Shown: positions 19,016-28,890 of the stretch, piece by piece
Layout of the letters: every line of letters begins with the position of its first letter
Numbering within the stretch: position 1 is the stretch's first letter
Assembly (NCBI RefSeq): GCF_001439735.1
Contig: NZ_JYLN01000004.1
Span: forward strand, 434,001 to 498,000
Length of the DNA: 64,000 nt
Origin: Pseudomonas paralactis
GTDB lineage: Bacteria; Pseudomonadota; Gammaproteobacteria; Pseudomonadales; Pseudomonadaceae
Direction of reading: 5' to 3'
Notes under the pieces: model-generated
Told to the model about the DNA's origin: nothing
The model's input: only the letters and a program-made list of their open reading frames with translations
Databases searched by the model: none
Position numbers and translations under genes: made by a program

Positions 19016-19558
19016 ATGCAAAACCCACAGAACCTGATTTGGATCGATCTGGAAATGACCGGTCTGAACCCCGACACCGACGTCATCATCGAGATGGCGA
19101 CGATTGTCACCGACAGCAATCTCAACACCTTGGCCGAAGGTCCGGTGATCGCCATCCACCACAGCGACGCGGTACTCGCCACCATGGACGAGTGGAACAC
19201 CCGCACCCACGGTAACTCCGGCCTGACCCAGCGTGTGCGCGACAGCCGCATCAGCATGGCCGAAGCCGAGGCCGAAACCATCGCCTTTCTGGAAAAATGG
19301 GTGCCCAAGGGCAAGTCGCCGATCTGCGGCAACAGTATCTGTCAGGACCGGCGCTTCCTTTATACGCACATGAAGGCGCTGGAAAGTTACTTCCACTATC
19401 GCAACCTGGATGTGTCGACGCTGAAAGAGTTGGCTGCGCGTTGGGCGCCGGAAGTCAAAGACAGCTTCCATAAAGGCAGCACGCACCTGGCGCTGGATGA
19501 TATTCGCGAGTCGATTGCCGAGTTGCAGCATTACCGCAAGCATTTCATCAAGGCTTGA
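19016..19558 (+). CDS. orn: Oligoribonuclease
   Basis: 180-residue 3'-to-5' exonuclease of the DEDDh family, which degrades 2-5 nt RNA and pGpG from c-di-GMP breakdown. Exo I motif IDLEMTG holds Asp11 and Glu13, and the C-terminal [10 protein letters not shown] holds the last His and Asp. The frame is open back to 18740, but ATG 19016 is chosen by its [14 protein letters not shown]-terminus and an AAGAGAA sequence upstream. Divergent from rsgA, as in other pseudomonads. Confidence 0.96.
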   Translation: MQNPQNLIWIDLEMTGLNPDTDVIIEMATIVTDSNLNTLAEGPVIAIHHSDAVLATMDEWNTRTHGNSGLTQRVRDSRISMAEAEAETIAFLEKWVPKGKSPICGNSICQDRRFLYTHMKALESYFHYRNLDVSTLKELAARWAPEVKDSFHKGSTHLALDDIRESIAELQHYRKHFIKA

Positions 19559-19582
19559 TTCTACGGCGCCAGTGAATGCGCC

Positions 19583-19655
19583 ATCGCAGGCAAGCCAGCT
19601 CTCACCTTTGACTGCATTCGCAAATTCAAAATGTGGGAGCTGGCTTGCCTGCGAT
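19583..19655. repeat. REP doublet (family B)
   Basis: Inverted arms ATCGCAGGCAAGCCAGCT and AGCTGGCTTGCCTGCGAT separated by about 37 bases. This is the second REP type in the window, also seen at 35851 and, in a mixed form, at 42605. Confidence 0.85.
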
Positions 19656-19743
19656 ACAGGCGACGCGGTTTATCGCCAAGCGCCCCCTTTTGGTGCCATC
19701 AGCAAATGATTAGACTGCCGGCCTCCCTGCAAGGATCGCCATC

Positions 19744-20358
19744 ATGCTGTTGATGCTCTACCTCATCGCCATCACCGCCGAAGCCATGACTGGCGCCCTG
19801 TCCGCCGGTCGGCGCGGCATGGACTGGTTCGGCGTGGTGTTGATCGCCTGCGTGACGGCCTTGGGCGGTGGTTCGGTGCGCGATGTGCTGCTCGGCCACT
19901 ACCCGCTCACCTGGGTCAAGCATCCGGAATATCTGGTGCTGACCTCCGTCGCGGCGCTGGTGACGATCTTTATCGCGCCGCTGATGCGCCGCCTGCGCTC
20001 GCTGTTTTTGGCGCTGGACGCCTTGGGGTTGGTGGCGTTCACCCTGATCGGCTGCATGACCGCCCTGGAAATGGGCCACGGTATGTTGGTGGCGTCGGTC
20101 AGCGGGGTCATTACCGGCGTATTCGGCGGCATCCTTCGGGATATCTTCTGTAACGACATCCCGCTGATCTTCCGCCGCGAGCTATACGCCAGCGTGTCGT
20201 TCCTGGCTGCATGGTTCTACTTGCTGTGCCTGTATCTGGAACTGCCGAGCGAACAGGCGATTCTGCTGACGCTGTTCAGTGGCTTTCTATTGCGTCTGTT
20301 GGCGATCCGTTTTCACTGGGAAATGCCCAAGTTCGTCTACAACGACGACGTGCACTAG
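19744..20358 (+). CDS. Trimeric intracellular cation (TRIC)-type channel family protein
   Basis: 204-residue membrane protein of the UPF0126/YadS family. Two homologous three-helix repeats carry the family's glycine-rich motifs: GGGSVRDVLLGHYPL (about residues 40-54) and GGILRDIFCNDIPL (about 129-142). Members related to prokaryotic TRIC channels conduct K+ or Na+; some YadS proteins have been linked to glycine uptake. The gene ends 3 bases into the convergent queG stop and is preceded by a family-B REP doublet. Confidence 0.85.
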   Translation: MLLMLYLIAITAEAMTGALSAGRRGMDWFGVVLIACVTALGGGSVRDVLLGHYPLTWVKHPEYLVLTSVAALVTIFIAPLMRRLRSLFLALDALGLVAFTLIGCMTALEMGHGMLVASVSGVITGVFGGILRDIFCNDIPLIFRRELYASVSFLAAWFYLLCLYLELPSEQAILLTLFSGFLLRLLAIRFHWEMPKFVYNDDVH

Positions 20359-21419
20359 CGCGTGGCGTGCTGGTTCAGCGCCCATTCCACATGCTCGCGC
20401 ACCAGCTCCGAGGGGTAGTCCCGCCGCGCCTTCAAGGCTTCCAGTACCGGAATGCTCGACGGCGCATTGCCCAGGCCCACCGCCAGGTTGCGTAACCAGC
20501 GCTCGTAACCGGCGCGGCGCAGGGGCGAGCCCTCGGTGCTGTTGAGGAATTTATCCTCGTCCCACATAAACAATTCGGCCAGTTCTGCGTTATCCAGATT
20601 GTGCCGTGGCTTGAAATCGCTTTCGGCGGTAGGTCGAGCGAAACGATTCCATGGGCAAACGATCTGACAGTCATCGCAGCCAAATACCCGGTTACCGATC
20701 AACGGGCGCAGGTCTTCGGGAATGGCGCTCTTGAGTTCGATGGTCAGGTAGGAAATACAGCGCCGGGCGTCCAGCACATAGGGGCCGACGAAGGCGTTGG
20801 TGGGGCAGATGTCCAGGCACGCCGTGCAACGGCCGCAGTGTTCGGTAGTGTGGGGTGGGTCGACCGGCAACGGCAAATCGACAAACAGTTCGCTCAAGAA
20901 GAAATAACTGCCGGCCTTGCGGTTGAGCACCAGGGTGTTTTTACCGATCCAGCCCAGTCCGGCTTGTTCGGCGATGGCTTTTTCCAGGACGGGCGCGCTG
21001 TCGACAAAGGCGCGAAAGCCGAACGGCCCGATCTGCGCCTGGATGCGGTCGGCCAGTTGCTGCACGCGCTTGCGGATCAGCTTGTGGTAATCGCGGCCCA
21101 GGGCGTAGCGCGAGATGTAGGCTTTTTCCGGCTGGCCGAGCAGTTGCGCCATCTGGGTGTCGCCGGGCAGGTAGTCCATGCGCAGTGACACCACGCGCAA
21201 GGTACCGGGCACCAGCTCGTCCGGGTGGGAGCGTTTGCTGCCGTGGGCGCCCATGTACTCCATCTCGCCGTGGTAGCCCGCGTCGAGCCAGCGTTGCAGG
21301 TGCTGTTCATGCTCAGCCAGGTCCAGGCCGCTGATGCCGACTTGTTGAAAGCCCAGCTCGCGACCCCAGTCTTTGATCGATTGGGCAAGGGCGGGCAGAT
21401 CGGAGGTAATAGCAGGCAT
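20355..21419 (-). CDS. queG: Epoxyqueuosine reductase QueG
   Basis: 354 residues. It catalyses the final step of queuosine synthesis in tRNA, reducing epoxyqueuosine with cobalamin. Two 4Fe-4S clusters are indicated by CGRCTACLDICPTNAF and CDDCQIVCPWN. A HEAT-like C-terminus begins near residue 295. ATG 21419 (MPAITSDLPALAQ) is chosen; the open frame upstream belongs to the opposite-strand nnr. It is transcribed divergently from nnr across 63 bases. Confidence 0.94.
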   Translation of the reverse strand: MPAITSDLPALAQSIKDWGRELGFQQVGISGLDLAEHEQHLQRWLDAGYHGEMEYMGAHGSKRSHPDELVPGTLRVVSLRMDYLPGDTQMAQLLGQPEKAYISRYALGRDYHKLIRKRVQQLADRIQAQIGPFGFRAFVDSAPVLEKAIAEQAGLGWIGKNTLVLNRKAGSYFFLSELFVDLPLPVDPPHTTEHCGRCTACLDICPTNAFVGPYVLDARRCISYLTIELKSAIPEDLRPLIGNRVFGCDDCQIVCPWNRFARPTAESDFKPRHNLDNAELAELFMWDEDKFLNSTEGSPLRRAGYERWLRNLAVGLGNAPSSIPVLEALKARRDYPSELVREHVEWALNQHATR

Positions 21420-21482
21420 GAGACACGGGAAACCACAGGTTAGATGCGTATAATTCTGCCAGACATCGGAGCTTGAAGACGC

Positions 21483-22343
21483 ATGCCTCAGACAAAACAC
21501 CCAATTACCGACGTTCAGCCGTTGTTGCCCGGCCATTTGCCGCAGCTGGCTGCGCGCTCCCCGGACGCCCATAAGGGCCAGTTCGGCCACCTGCTGGTCA
21601 TCGGTGGTGACCGTGGCTTTGGCGGTGCGGCGCTGCTGAGCACTGAAAGTGCCCTGCGCAGCGGTGCCGGCATGGTCTCGCTGGCGACTCGGCCGGAACA
21701 TGTGCCGGCCGCTCTGGCCCGGCTGCCGGAGGTCATGGCGGTCGGCGTGAGCTCGGCCAACCAGTTGATGGGCCTGCTGGATAAAATCTCGGTGATCGTC
21801 ATTGGCCCAGGCCTGGGCGATGCCGCCTGGGGCAAAAGCCTGTTGTCGGTCGCGGCCAATGCCGGCCAGCCGCAGGTGTGGGATGCCGACGCGCTCAATC
21901 AACTGGCCACCGGCGGCGTCGAGTTGCCGGCCAACTGTGTGATTACTCCTCATCCGGGCGAAGCTGCGCGTTTGTTGGGGCTATCGACAGCCCAGGTTCA
22001 GGCCGATCGCCTTAATGTGGCGCGCGCGTTGAGCCACAAATTCAATGCAGTGGCTATCCTCAAGGGTGCTGGCAGTTTGATTTCAAGTCCGGATGGACGG
22101 CTTGCCCGCTGTGATCAAGGCCATCCGGCGATGGCGACGGCGGGGCTCGGTGATGTCTTGGCCGGTCTGGTCGGCGCGCTATTGGCTCAGGGTATGCCCG
22201 CGTATGAGGCAAGCTGCCTGGCCGTGTGGTTGCACGCGACCGCTGGCGACCGCCAGGGTGGTTTTGGTCGTGGCCTGGCTGCCAGCGACCTGATCCCTGC
22301 CATTCGTCAATTGCTGGAGGAGCAGTCGCCGTGTCTGAAGTAA
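21483..22343 (+). CDS. nnrD: ADP-dependent NAD(P)H-hydrate dehydratase
   Basis: 286-residue ribokinase-like enzyme that repairs hydrated NAD(P)H using ADP. Motifs: HKGQFGHLLVIGG near residue 30, VIGPGLG, DADALN, ITPHPGE and the GLGDVLAGLVGA loop. Many bacteria fuse this domain to an N-terminal epimerase; here the epimerase domain is absent, so the protein is the stand-alone dehydratase. It overlaps tsaE by 13 bases and starts the tsaE-amiB-mutL-miaA run. Confidence 0.9.
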   Translation: MPQTKHPITDVQPLLPGHLPQLAARSPDAHKGQFGHLLVIGGDRGFGGAALLSTESALRSGAGMVSLATRPEHVPAALARLPEVMAVGVSSANQLMGLLDKISVIVIGPGLGDAAWGKSLLSVAANAGQPQVWDADALNQLATGGVELPANCVITPHPGEAARLLGLSTAQVQADRLNVARALSHKFNAVAILKGAGSLISSPDGRLARCDQGHPAMATAGLGDVLAGLVGALLAQGMPAYEASCLAVWLHATAGDRQGGFGRGLAASDLIPAIRQLLEEQSPCLK

Positions 22344-22801
22344 TTCTTTTCCTGGCAGATGAAGAGGCTATGGTCGCGTTGGGTCAGCGTCTTTCGCAGG
22401 TCACGCAAGGGGCAGGGTTGATCTTTCTCGAAGGTGATCTCGGCGCAGGCAAAACCACACTGTCCCGGGGGATTATCCGCGGCCTGGGCCATACCGGCGC
22501 GGTAAAAAGCCCGACGTTCACGCTGGTCGAACCCTACGAGATTGGCGACGTACGCGCCTTCCACTTCGACCTCTATCGCCTGGTCGATCCGGAAGAGCTG
22601 GAGTACATGGGCATCCGTGATTACTTTGATGAAGATGCGTTGTGCCTGATCGAATGGCCAGATAAAGGCACAGGCTTTTTGCCAAAGCCGGACCTGACCA
22701 TTACCATTACGCCGCATGAGCACGGACGTCAGCTGAAGTTGTTGCCCCAGAGCCCACGCGGTCAATCGTGGTGTGCTGCTCTGGCATTGGAATTCAAATA
22801 A
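22331..22801 (+). CDS. tsaE: tRNA threonylcarbamoyladenosine biosynthesis ATPase TsaE
   Basis: 156 residues. It is the small P-loop ATPase that works with TsaB and TsaD to form t6A37 in tRNA. Walker A is EGDLGAGKTTLSRG (about residues 34-47); SPTFTLVEPY and FHFDLYRL are family motifs, and LIEWPDKG follows. GTG 22331 is preferred because TGGAGGAG lies 9-16 bases upstream, inside nnrD. The earlier in-frame start would overlap nnrD by more than 100 bases. Confidence 0.94.
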   Translation: MSEVILFLADEEAMVALGQRLSQVTQGAGLIFLEGDLGAGKTTLSRGIIRGLGHTGAVKSPTFTLVEPYEIGDVRAFHFDLYRLVDPEELEYMGIRDYFDEDALCLIEWPDKGTGFLPKPDLTITITPHEHGRQLKLLPQSPRGQSWCAALALEFK

Positions 22802-22816
22802 TTGGTGGGGTTAGGT

Positions 22817-24238
22817 ATGCGCTTTCGCGCGTTGGTTGCTGTCGTGGGGGTGTTGCTTGCGGCAATAACTGTCAATGCTCTGGCTGCTTCACAGGTAAAA
22901 AGTGTTCGCCTGTGGCGAGCGCCGGATAACACGCGACTGGTGTTCGACCTGTCTGGCCCGGTCCAGCACAGCGTCTTTACCCTGACGGCACCTGATCGCC
23001 TGGTGATCGACATCAACGGTGCGAGCCTGGCCGCGCCGTTGAAGGTGTCTACTGCCAACACGCCGATTACCGCCATGCGCTCGGCCCAGCGTACGCCGAC
23101 CGACCTGCGTGTGGTCATCGACCTGAAAAAGGCCGTGACCCCCAAGAGCTTCTCCCTGGCCCCCAACGCCCAGTACGGTAACCGCCTGGTGGTCGACCTG
23201 TTCGACAACCCCGCCGACGCCGCACCGCCGCCTGCGCCAACGCCGAGCGTAGCGACGGTGCCTGCGGTGCCGGTCAACCCTTCGCAACCCCAGGTCAAGC
23301 TGCCACCGCCGCCGCCTGCACCGGCAGGCAAACGCGACATTATCGTAGTGATCGACGCCGGCCACGGTGGTGAAGACCCAGGGGCTTCCGGCTCCCGCGG
23401 CCAGCACGAGAAGGACGTGGTACTGGCCATCGCTCGTGAGCTGCAACGCCAGGTCAATGGCATGAAAGGCTACCGCGCCGAGCTGACCCGCACCGGTGAC
23501 TACTTCATTCCGCTGCGTGGCCGTACCGAAATTGCGCGCAAGAAGGGCGCTGACCTGTTTGTGTCGATTCACGCCGACGCCGCGCCTTCAACCGCTGCAT
23601 TTGGCGCCTCGGTATTTGCCCTGTCGGATCGCGGCGCCACGTCCGAAACCGCCCGCTGGCTGGCCGACAGTGAAAACCGTTCCGACTTGATCGGCGGGGC
23701 CGGCAACGTCTCCCTCGATGACAAGGACAAGATGCTTGCCGGTGTGCTGCTCGACCTGTCGATGACCGCCTCGCTGACCTCCAGCCTCAACGTGGGCCAG
23801 AAAGTCCTGAGCAATATCGGCCGCGTGACGTCGCTGCATAAACAGCGGGTGGAACAAGCCGGGTTCATGGTGTTGAAGTCGCCGGATATTCCGTCGATCC
23901 TGGTGGAAACCGGGTTTATCTCCAACGCCAACGAAGCGTCGAAACTGGCCAGCGCCAGCCATCAGCAAGCGCTGGCACGCTCCATCAGCGCCGGTGTGCG
24001 CCAGTTCTTCCAGCAGAACCCGCCGCCGGGCACCTACATCGCCTGGCTGCGTGACTCCGGCAAAATTGCCCAGGGCCCGCGTGACCATCGCGTACAGCCC
24101 GGCGACACCGTTGCCATGCTGGCGGTACGTTTCCAGGTCACGCCTGCGGCCTTGCGCAGCGCCAATAACCTGAAAACCGATGAGTTGAAGATCGGCCAGG
24201 TGTTGACCATCCCCGGCACTGAATTGGCGGCACAGTAA
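22817..24238 (+). CDS. amiB: N-acetylmuramoyl-L-alanine amidase (AmiB/AmiC type)
   Basis: About 473 residues. A signal peptide (cut near ALAAS at 22-26) is followed by an AMIN septal-targeting domain (about 25-130), a Pro-rich linker, and an Amidase_3 catalytic domain with [12 protein letters not shown] and a later VETGFISN motif. A C-terminal LysM repeat ([12 protein letters not shown]) binds peptidoglycan. It splits septal peptidoglycan in the periplasm. ATG 22817 is chosen with TTAGG upstream; a TTG at 22802 is possible. The stop overlaps the mutL start (TAATG). Confidence 0.94.
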   Translation: MRFRALVAVVGVLLAAITVNALAASQVKSVRLWRAPDNTRLVFDLSGPVQHSVFTLTAPDRLVIDINGASLAAPLKVSTANTPITAMRSAQRTPTDLRVVIDLKKAVTPKSFSLAPNAQYGNRLVVDLFDNPADAAPPPAPTPSVATVPAVPVNPSQPQVKLPPPPPAPAGKRDIIVVIDAGHGGEDPGASGSRGQHEKDVVLAIARELQRQVNGMKGYRAELTRTGDYFIPLRGRTEIARKKGADLFVSIHADAAPSTAAFGASVFALSDRGATSETARWLADSENRSDLIGGAGNVSLDDKDKMLAGVLLDLSMTASLTSSLNVGQKVLSNIGRVTSLHKQRVEQAGFMVLKSPDIPSILVETGFISNANEASKLASASHQQALARSISAGVRQFFQQNPPPGTYIAWLRDSGKIAQGPRDHRVQPGDTVAMLAVRFQVTPAALRSANNLKTDELKIGQVLTIPGTELAAQ

Positions 24239-26154
24239 TGAGCGAAACCTTGTTGAACAGCGGCTCGCGCATTGAATTGCTCAGCCCGCGCCTGGCCAAC
24301 CAGATCGCCGCGGGCGAGGTGGTTGAGCGCCCGGCGTCGGTGATCAAGGAACTGCTGGAAAACAGCATCGACTCTGGTGCAAGGCGCATCGATGTCGACG
24401 TGGAGCAGGGTGGCGTCAAGTTGCTGCGGGTACGTGATGACGGCAGCGGCATCTCCTCCGATGATCTGCCGCTGGCCCTGGCCCGTCACGCCACCAGCAA
24501 GATCCGTGACCTGGAAGACCTTGAACGGGTCATGAGCCTGGGGTTTCGCGGTGAGGCCCTGGCCTCCATCAGCTCCGTAGCGCGCCTGACCCTGACCTCC
24601 CGCACGCGCAACGCCGAGCAAGCCTGGCAGGTCGAAACCGAAGGGCGCGATATGGCGCCTCGGGTTCAGCCGGCGGCGCATCCGGTCGGTACCTCCGTAG
24701 AAGTGCGCGACCTGTTCTTCAACACCCCGGCGCGGCGTAAATTCCTCAAGGCCGAGAAAACCGAATTCGATCACCTGCAAGAAGTGATCAAGCGCCTGGC
24801 CCTGGCGCGTTTCGATGTGGCGTTTCACCTGCGCCACAACGGCAAAACCATCCTCAGCCTGCACGAAGCCAACGACGACGCCGCGCGTGCTCGGCGGGTG
24901 GCAGCAGTGTGTGGCAGCGGGTTCCTGGAACAGGCGCTGCCGATTGAGATCGAGCGCAATGGTCTGAGGTTATGGGGCTGGGTCGGGTTGCCGACATTCT
25001 CCCGTAGCCAGGCTGACTTGCAGTATTTCTTTGTAAATGGCCGTGCAGTTCGCGACAAGCTGGTGGCTCACGCGGTGCGCCAGGCTTATCGCGACGTGCT
25101 GTTCAATGGGCGGCACCCGACCTTTGTGCTGTTCTTTGAGGTTGACCCTTCGGTGGTCGACGTCAACGTGCACCCGACCAAGCACGAAGTACGTTTCCGT
25201 GACGGGCGCATGGTGCATGACTTCCTGTATGGCACGCTGCACCGCGCCTTGGGCGATGTGCGCCCGGATGATCAATTGTCGGCGCCGATCGTCACCGCAG
25301 TGGTGCGCCCGAGCGGTCCCGAGGCCGGTGAGTTCGGGCCGCAAGGTGAAATGAGCCTGGCGGCCAACCTGCTGCAATCGTCGCCGCAGCAGCCAGCCTA
25401 CACGGCGCCGAACTCGGGTGCCGGTGCGGGTTATCAGTACCAATACACACCGCGCCCGCAATCGACGGTGCCGGTGGCCGAGGCCCAGGCGGCGTACCGT
25501 GAGTTTTTCGCGCCGCTGCCGGGTGCCGAGCCGGGTGCTGCTGTGGCGTTGCCCGAAGGCGGCGGTGATATCCCGCCGCTGGGCTATGCCCTGGCGCAGC
25601 TCAAAGGCATTTATATCCTCGCCGAAAACGCCCATGGCCTGGTGCTGGTGGACATGCACGCTGCCCATGAACGGATCATGTACGAGCGCCTGAAGATCGC
25701 CATGGCCAGCGAAGGCCTCAGCGGCCAGCCGCTGCTGGTGCCCGAATCCCTGGCGGTGAGCCAGCGTGAAGCCGACTGCGCAGAAGAACATCACAGTGTG
25801 TTCCAGAAGCTGGGCTTCGAGCTGCAACGCCTGGGCCCGGAAACCCTGGCGATCCGCCAGATTCCCGCGCTGCTCAAGCAGGCCGAGGCCAACCGCCTGG
25901 TGGCCGATGTGCTGGCCGACCTGATGGAGTACGGCACCAGCGACCGTATCCAGGCGCATATCAACGAATTGCTCGGCACCATGGCCTGCCACGGCGCCAT
26001 CCGCGCCAACCGCCGCCTGGCCCTGCCGGAAATGAACGGCCTGCTGCGCGACATGGAAAACACCGAGCGCAGCGGGCAATGCAACCATGGCCGACCGACC
26101 TGGACCCAAATGGGCCTGGACGATCTGGACAAACTGTTCTTGCGCGGCCGCTGA
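24238..26154 (+). CDS. mutL: DNA mismatch repair protein MutL
   Basis: 638 residues. A GHKL ATPase that couples MutS mismatch recognition to downstream repair steps. Motifs: ENSIDSGA (about residues 41-48), DDGSGI (66-71) and [10 protein letters not shown] (about 102-111), then the transducer domain with [10 protein letters not shown], a low-complexity linker (about 380-420), and a C-terminal dimerisation domain. The last segment contains [13 protein letters not shown] and CNHGRPT. One-base overlaps with both amiB (upstream) and miaA (TGATG) imply translational coupling. Confidence 0.96.
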   Translation: MSETLLNSGSRIELLSPRLANQIAAGEVVERPASVIKELLENSIDSGARRIDVDVEQGGVKLLRVRDDGSGISSDDLPLALARHATSKIRDLEDLERVMSLGFRGEALASISSVARLTLTSRTRNAEQAWQVETEGRDMAPRVQPAAHPVGTSVEVRDLFFNTPARRKFLKAEKTEFDHLQEVIKRLALARFDVAFHLRHNGKTILSLHEANDDAARARRVAAVCGSGFLEQALPIEIERNGLRLWGWVGLPTFSRSQADLQYFFVNGRAVRDKLVAHAVRQAYRDVLFNGRHPTFVLFFEVDPSVVDVNVHPTKHEVRFRDGRMVHDFLYGTLHRALGDVRPDDQLSAPIVTAVVRPSGPEAGEFGPQGEMSLAANLLQSSPQQPAYTAPNSGAGAGYQYQYTPRPQSTVPVAEAQAAYREFFAPLPGAEPGAAVALPEGGGDIPPLGYALAQLKGIYILAENAHGLVLVDMHAAHERIMYERLKIAMASEGLSGQPLLVPESLAVSQREADCAEEHHSVFQKLGFELQRLGPETLAIRQIPALLKQAEANRLVADVLADLMEYGTSDRIQAHINELLGTMACHGAIRANRRLALPEMNGLLRDMENTERSGQCNHGRPTWTQMGLDDLDKLFLRGR

Positions 26155-27125
26155 TGAGTGTCTTGCCCCCCGCCATTTTCCTGATGGGCCCCACGGCCGC
26201 CGGCAAGACCGACCTGGCCATCGAGCTGACCAAAGTGCTGCCCTGCGAGTTGATCAGCGTCGACTCTGCCCTGGTTTACCGGGACATGGATATCGGCACG
26301 GCCAAGCCGTCGAAGGCGCTATTGGCCCAGTATCCGCATAAATTGATCGACATCATCGATCCGGCGCAGAGCTATTCGGCGGCGGATTTTCGCACCGACG
26401 CCCTGGCGGCCATGGCCGAGATCACCGCGCGCGGCAATATCCCGCTGCTGGTGGGCGGCACCATGCTCTACTACAAGGCGTTGCAGGAAGGTCTGGCCGA
26501 TATGCCGCCTGCCGATGCCCAGGTGCGCGCTGAACTCGAAGAAGAGGCTGCGCGCCTTGGCTGGCAAGCCCTGCACGACCAGTTGGCGGCGGTGGATCCG
26601 GTGTCCGCAGCGCGCATTCACCCCAATGATCCCCAGCGTCTTACCCGTGCTCTGGAAGTCTGGCGTGTCAGCGGCCAGACCATGACTGAACATCGCCTGA
26701 AACAAACTGCGCAAAGTACTGATGCAGGCGCATCTGGACAGTCACAATTGCCCTATACTGTGGCGAATCTGGCCATCGCTCCGGCAAATCGCCAGGTGCT
26801 GCATGAACGAATTGCACAAAGATTCACAATTATGTTGGAACAGGGGTTTGTGGACGAGGTCGTAGCACTGCGTTCAAGAGGTGACCTTCATGCAGGGTTG
26901 CCTTCGATACGTGCTGTAGGCTACCGCCAAGTCTGGGATCATCTGGATGGCAAGCTGACGTCAGCCGAAATGCAGGAGCGCGGCATCATTGCCACGCGCC
27001 AATTGGCGAAGCGCCAGTTCACCTGGCTGCGCAGCTGGAGCGATTTGCACTGGTTGGACAGCCTGGACAGCGACAATCTGTCACGCGCCTTGAAATACTT
27101 GGGAACGGTCTCCATATTGAGCTGA
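26154..27125 (+). CDS. miaA: tRNA dimethylallyltransferase
   Basis: 323 residues. It prenylates A37 of tRNAs reading UNN codons. P-loop [11 protein letters not shown] (about residues 11-21), [16 protein letters not shown] and HRLKQT-type motifs are present. ATG 26154 overlaps the mutL stop; the longer frame back to 26079 lies inside mutL. A sigma-32-like promoter for the downstream hfq gene is embedded in its last 37 bases. Confidence 0.96.
   Translation: MSVLPPAIFLMGPTAAGKTDLAIELTKVLPCELISVDSALVYRDMDIGTAKPSKALLAQYPHKLIDIIDPAQSYSAADFRTDALAAMAEITARGNIPLLVGGTMLYYKALQEGLADMPPADAQVRAELEEEAARLGWQALHDQLAAVDPVSAARIHPNDPQRLTRALEVWRVSGQTMTEHRLKQTAQSTDAGASGQSQLPYTVANLAIAPANRQVLHERIAQRFTIMLEQGFVDEVVALRSRGDLHAGLPSIRAVGYRQVWDHLDGKLTSAEMQERGIIATRQLAKRQFTWLRSWSDLHWLDSLDSDNLSRALKYLGTVSILS
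27089..27117 (+). promoter_or_regulatory. Sigma-32 (heat-shock)-like promoter ahead of hfq
   Basis: CTTGAAA (exact -35), a 14-base spacer, then CTCCATAT, which matches CCCCATNT at all but one position. It lies within the end of miaA, about 95-100 bases before the hfq start. In E. coli, hfq is also served by heat-shock promoters inside miaA. Confidence 0.65.
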
Positions 27126-27219
27126 GTCCTTGCAATTGCCGTCTATCCTTGGGGGTGTGACGGCCATAAGCTATCTATTTTCCGATTTTTTATTATTGAT
27201 CCTTAAAGGAGTGCGGCAC

Positions 27220-27480
27220 ATGTCAAAAGGGCATTCGCTACAAGACCCTTACTTGAATACTTTACGTAAAGAGAAAGTTGGGGTTTCCATCTATCTGGTC
27301 AACGGCATCAAGCTGCAAGGTACGATCGAGTCGTTCGACCAATTCGTTATCCTGCTGAAAAACACCGTCAGCCAGATGGTTTACAAGCACGCTATCTCGA
27401 CAGTCGTTCCAGTTCGTCCAATCCGTCTGCCTAGCGCAGCAGGTGATGAACAGGGTGACGCTGAGCCAGGTAACGCCTGA
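27220..27480 (+). CDS. hfq: RNA-binding protein Hfq
   Basis: 86-residue Sm-like hexameric RNA chaperone that pairs small RNAs with mRNAs and, in pseudomonads, works with Crc in catabolite repression. Sm1 and Sm2 motifs are seen ([20 protein letters not shown], then MVYKHAIST). ATG 27220 has AAAGGAG 9 bases upstream; the in-frame start at 27130 lacks this. hflX follows after 12 bases. Confidence 0.97.
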   Translation: MSKGHSLQDPYLNTLRKEKVGVSIYLVNGIKLQGTIESFDQFVILLKNTVSQMVYKHAISTVVPVRPIRLPSAAGDEQGDAEPGNA

Positions 27481-27492
27481 TAGGAGTCTCCT

Positions 27493-28794
27493 TTGTTCTT
27501 TGAGCGCCACGGTGGTGGTGAGCGAGTAATCCTCGTTCACTTGGATGGACAGGACCCTGAGGCGCGCGAAGATCCGCAGGAGTTTCAGGAGTTGGCAAAT
27601 TCGGCCGGCGCCGAGACCGTTGCGTTTTTTAACGTGCCGCGTCATCGGCCAACCGCCAAATACCTGATCGGCAGCGGCAAGGTCGAGGAACTGCGCGACC
27701 TGGTTCACGCTGAAGAAGCCGATCTGGTGATCTTCAATCACACTCTCACGCCCAGTCAGGAACGTAACCTCGAACGTGTTTTCGAGTGTCGCGTGATCGA
27801 CCGTACCGGCCTGATTCTCGACATTTTCGCCCAGCGCGCCCGTACCCATGAAGGCAAGCTCCAGGTCGAACTGGCCCAGCTTGATCACATGAGCACCCGC
27901 CTGGTTCGCGGCTGGACGCACCTTGAGCGTCAAGGTGGCGGCATCGGTATGCGTGGTCCGGGTGAAACCCAGTTGGAAACCGACCGGCGTCTGCTGCGGG
28001 TTCGCCTGCGCCAGATCAAGGGCCGCCTGGAAAAAGTCCGCAGTCAGCGCGAACAATCGCGCCGTGGCCGTTCCCGTGCGGATATCCCTACCGTGTCGCT
28101 GGTGGGTTACACCAACGCCGGTAAATCCACGCTGTTCAACAACGTGACGAAATCGGATGTTTACGCGGCCGACCAACTGTTCGCCACCCTCGACCCGACC
28201 TTGCGCCGTCTGGACATCGACGACCTGGGGCCGATTGTCCTGGCCGATACGGTGGGTTTCATTCGTCACTTGCCGCACAAGCTGGTCGAGGCATTTCGGT
28301 CTACGCTCGAAGAGTCGAGCAATTCCGACCTGCTGCTGCACGTGATCGATGCGGCCGAACCGGATCGCATGTTGCAGATTGAACAGGTCATGGTGGTGCT
28401 GGGCGAGATTGGTGCCCAGGACTTGCCGATCCTTGAGGTCTATAACAAACTCGATTTGCTTGAAGGCGTTGAGCCACAAATCCAGCGTGACGAAAACGGC
28501 AAGCCCCAGCGGGTATGGCTTTCGGCGCGCGATGGCAGTGGTTTGGAGCTGCTTGAACAAGCGATTGCCGAGTTGCTGGGCAGTGATTTGTTTGTCGGCA
28601 CCTTGCGCTTGCCGCAGCGTTTTGCTCGACTGCGTGCACAGTTTTTCGAGTTGGGCGCGGTACAGAAAGAAGAACACGACGAAGAAGGTGTCAGCTTGCT
28701 GGCCGTTCGATTGCCACGCTCGGAACTCAATCGGCTGGTCAGCCGAGAGGGTGTTGTACCGGCAGAGTTCATCGAACAACACACTTTGCAATAA
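27493..28794 (+). CDS. hflX: Ribosome-associated GTPase HflX
   Basis: 433 residues. A GTPase that binds and splits 50S or 70S ribosomes under stress. An N-terminal nucleotide-binding domain and coiled segment precede the GGGIGMRGPGETQLE signature (about residue 150), then G1 GYTNAGKST, G3 DTVGF and G4 NKLD. The start is TTG 27493 with TAGGAGTCTCC directly upstream. It lies between hfq and hflKC, as in most gamma-proteobacteria. Confidence 0.95.
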   Translation: MFFERHGGGERVILVHLDGQDPEAREDPQEFQELANSAGAETVAFFNVPRHRPTAKYLIGSGKVEELRDLVHAEEADLVIFNHTLTPSQERNLERVFECRVIDRTGLILDIFAQRARTHEGKLQVELAQLDHMSTRLVRGWTHLERQGGGIGMRGPGETQLETDRRLLRVRLRQIKGRLEKVRSQREQSRRGRSRADIPTVSLVGYTNAGKSTLFNNVTKSDVYAADQLFATLDPTLRRLDIDDLGPIVLADTVGFIRHLPHKLVEAFRSTLEESSNSDLLLHVIDAAEPDRMLQIEQVMVVLGEIGAQDLPILEVYNKLDLLEGVEPQIQRDENGKPQRVWLSARDGSGLELLEQAIAELLGSDLFVGTLRLPQRFARLRAQFFELGAVQKEEHDEEGVSLLAVRLPRSELNRLVSREGVVPAEFIEQHTLQ

Positions 28795-28890
28795 AAGCCT
28801 GAGAAAGCGGTTGTGCCGCAGTAGCAGGCATTCTGTAGCATTGGTCGGCGCGCCGTGGGTGCGTCTTTGCTTTATCAGATGGAGAGCGCT

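Noticed and set aside
21449..21454. TATAAT between queG and nnrD
   Set aside because: A perfect -10 hexamer, but no acceptable -35 or extended -10 on the plus strand; not called as a promoter.
26700..26900. AT-richer patch inside miaA with TATACT
   Set aside because: No -35 element at a suitable distance; the reading frame is intact, so a transferred insertion or promoter is not supported.
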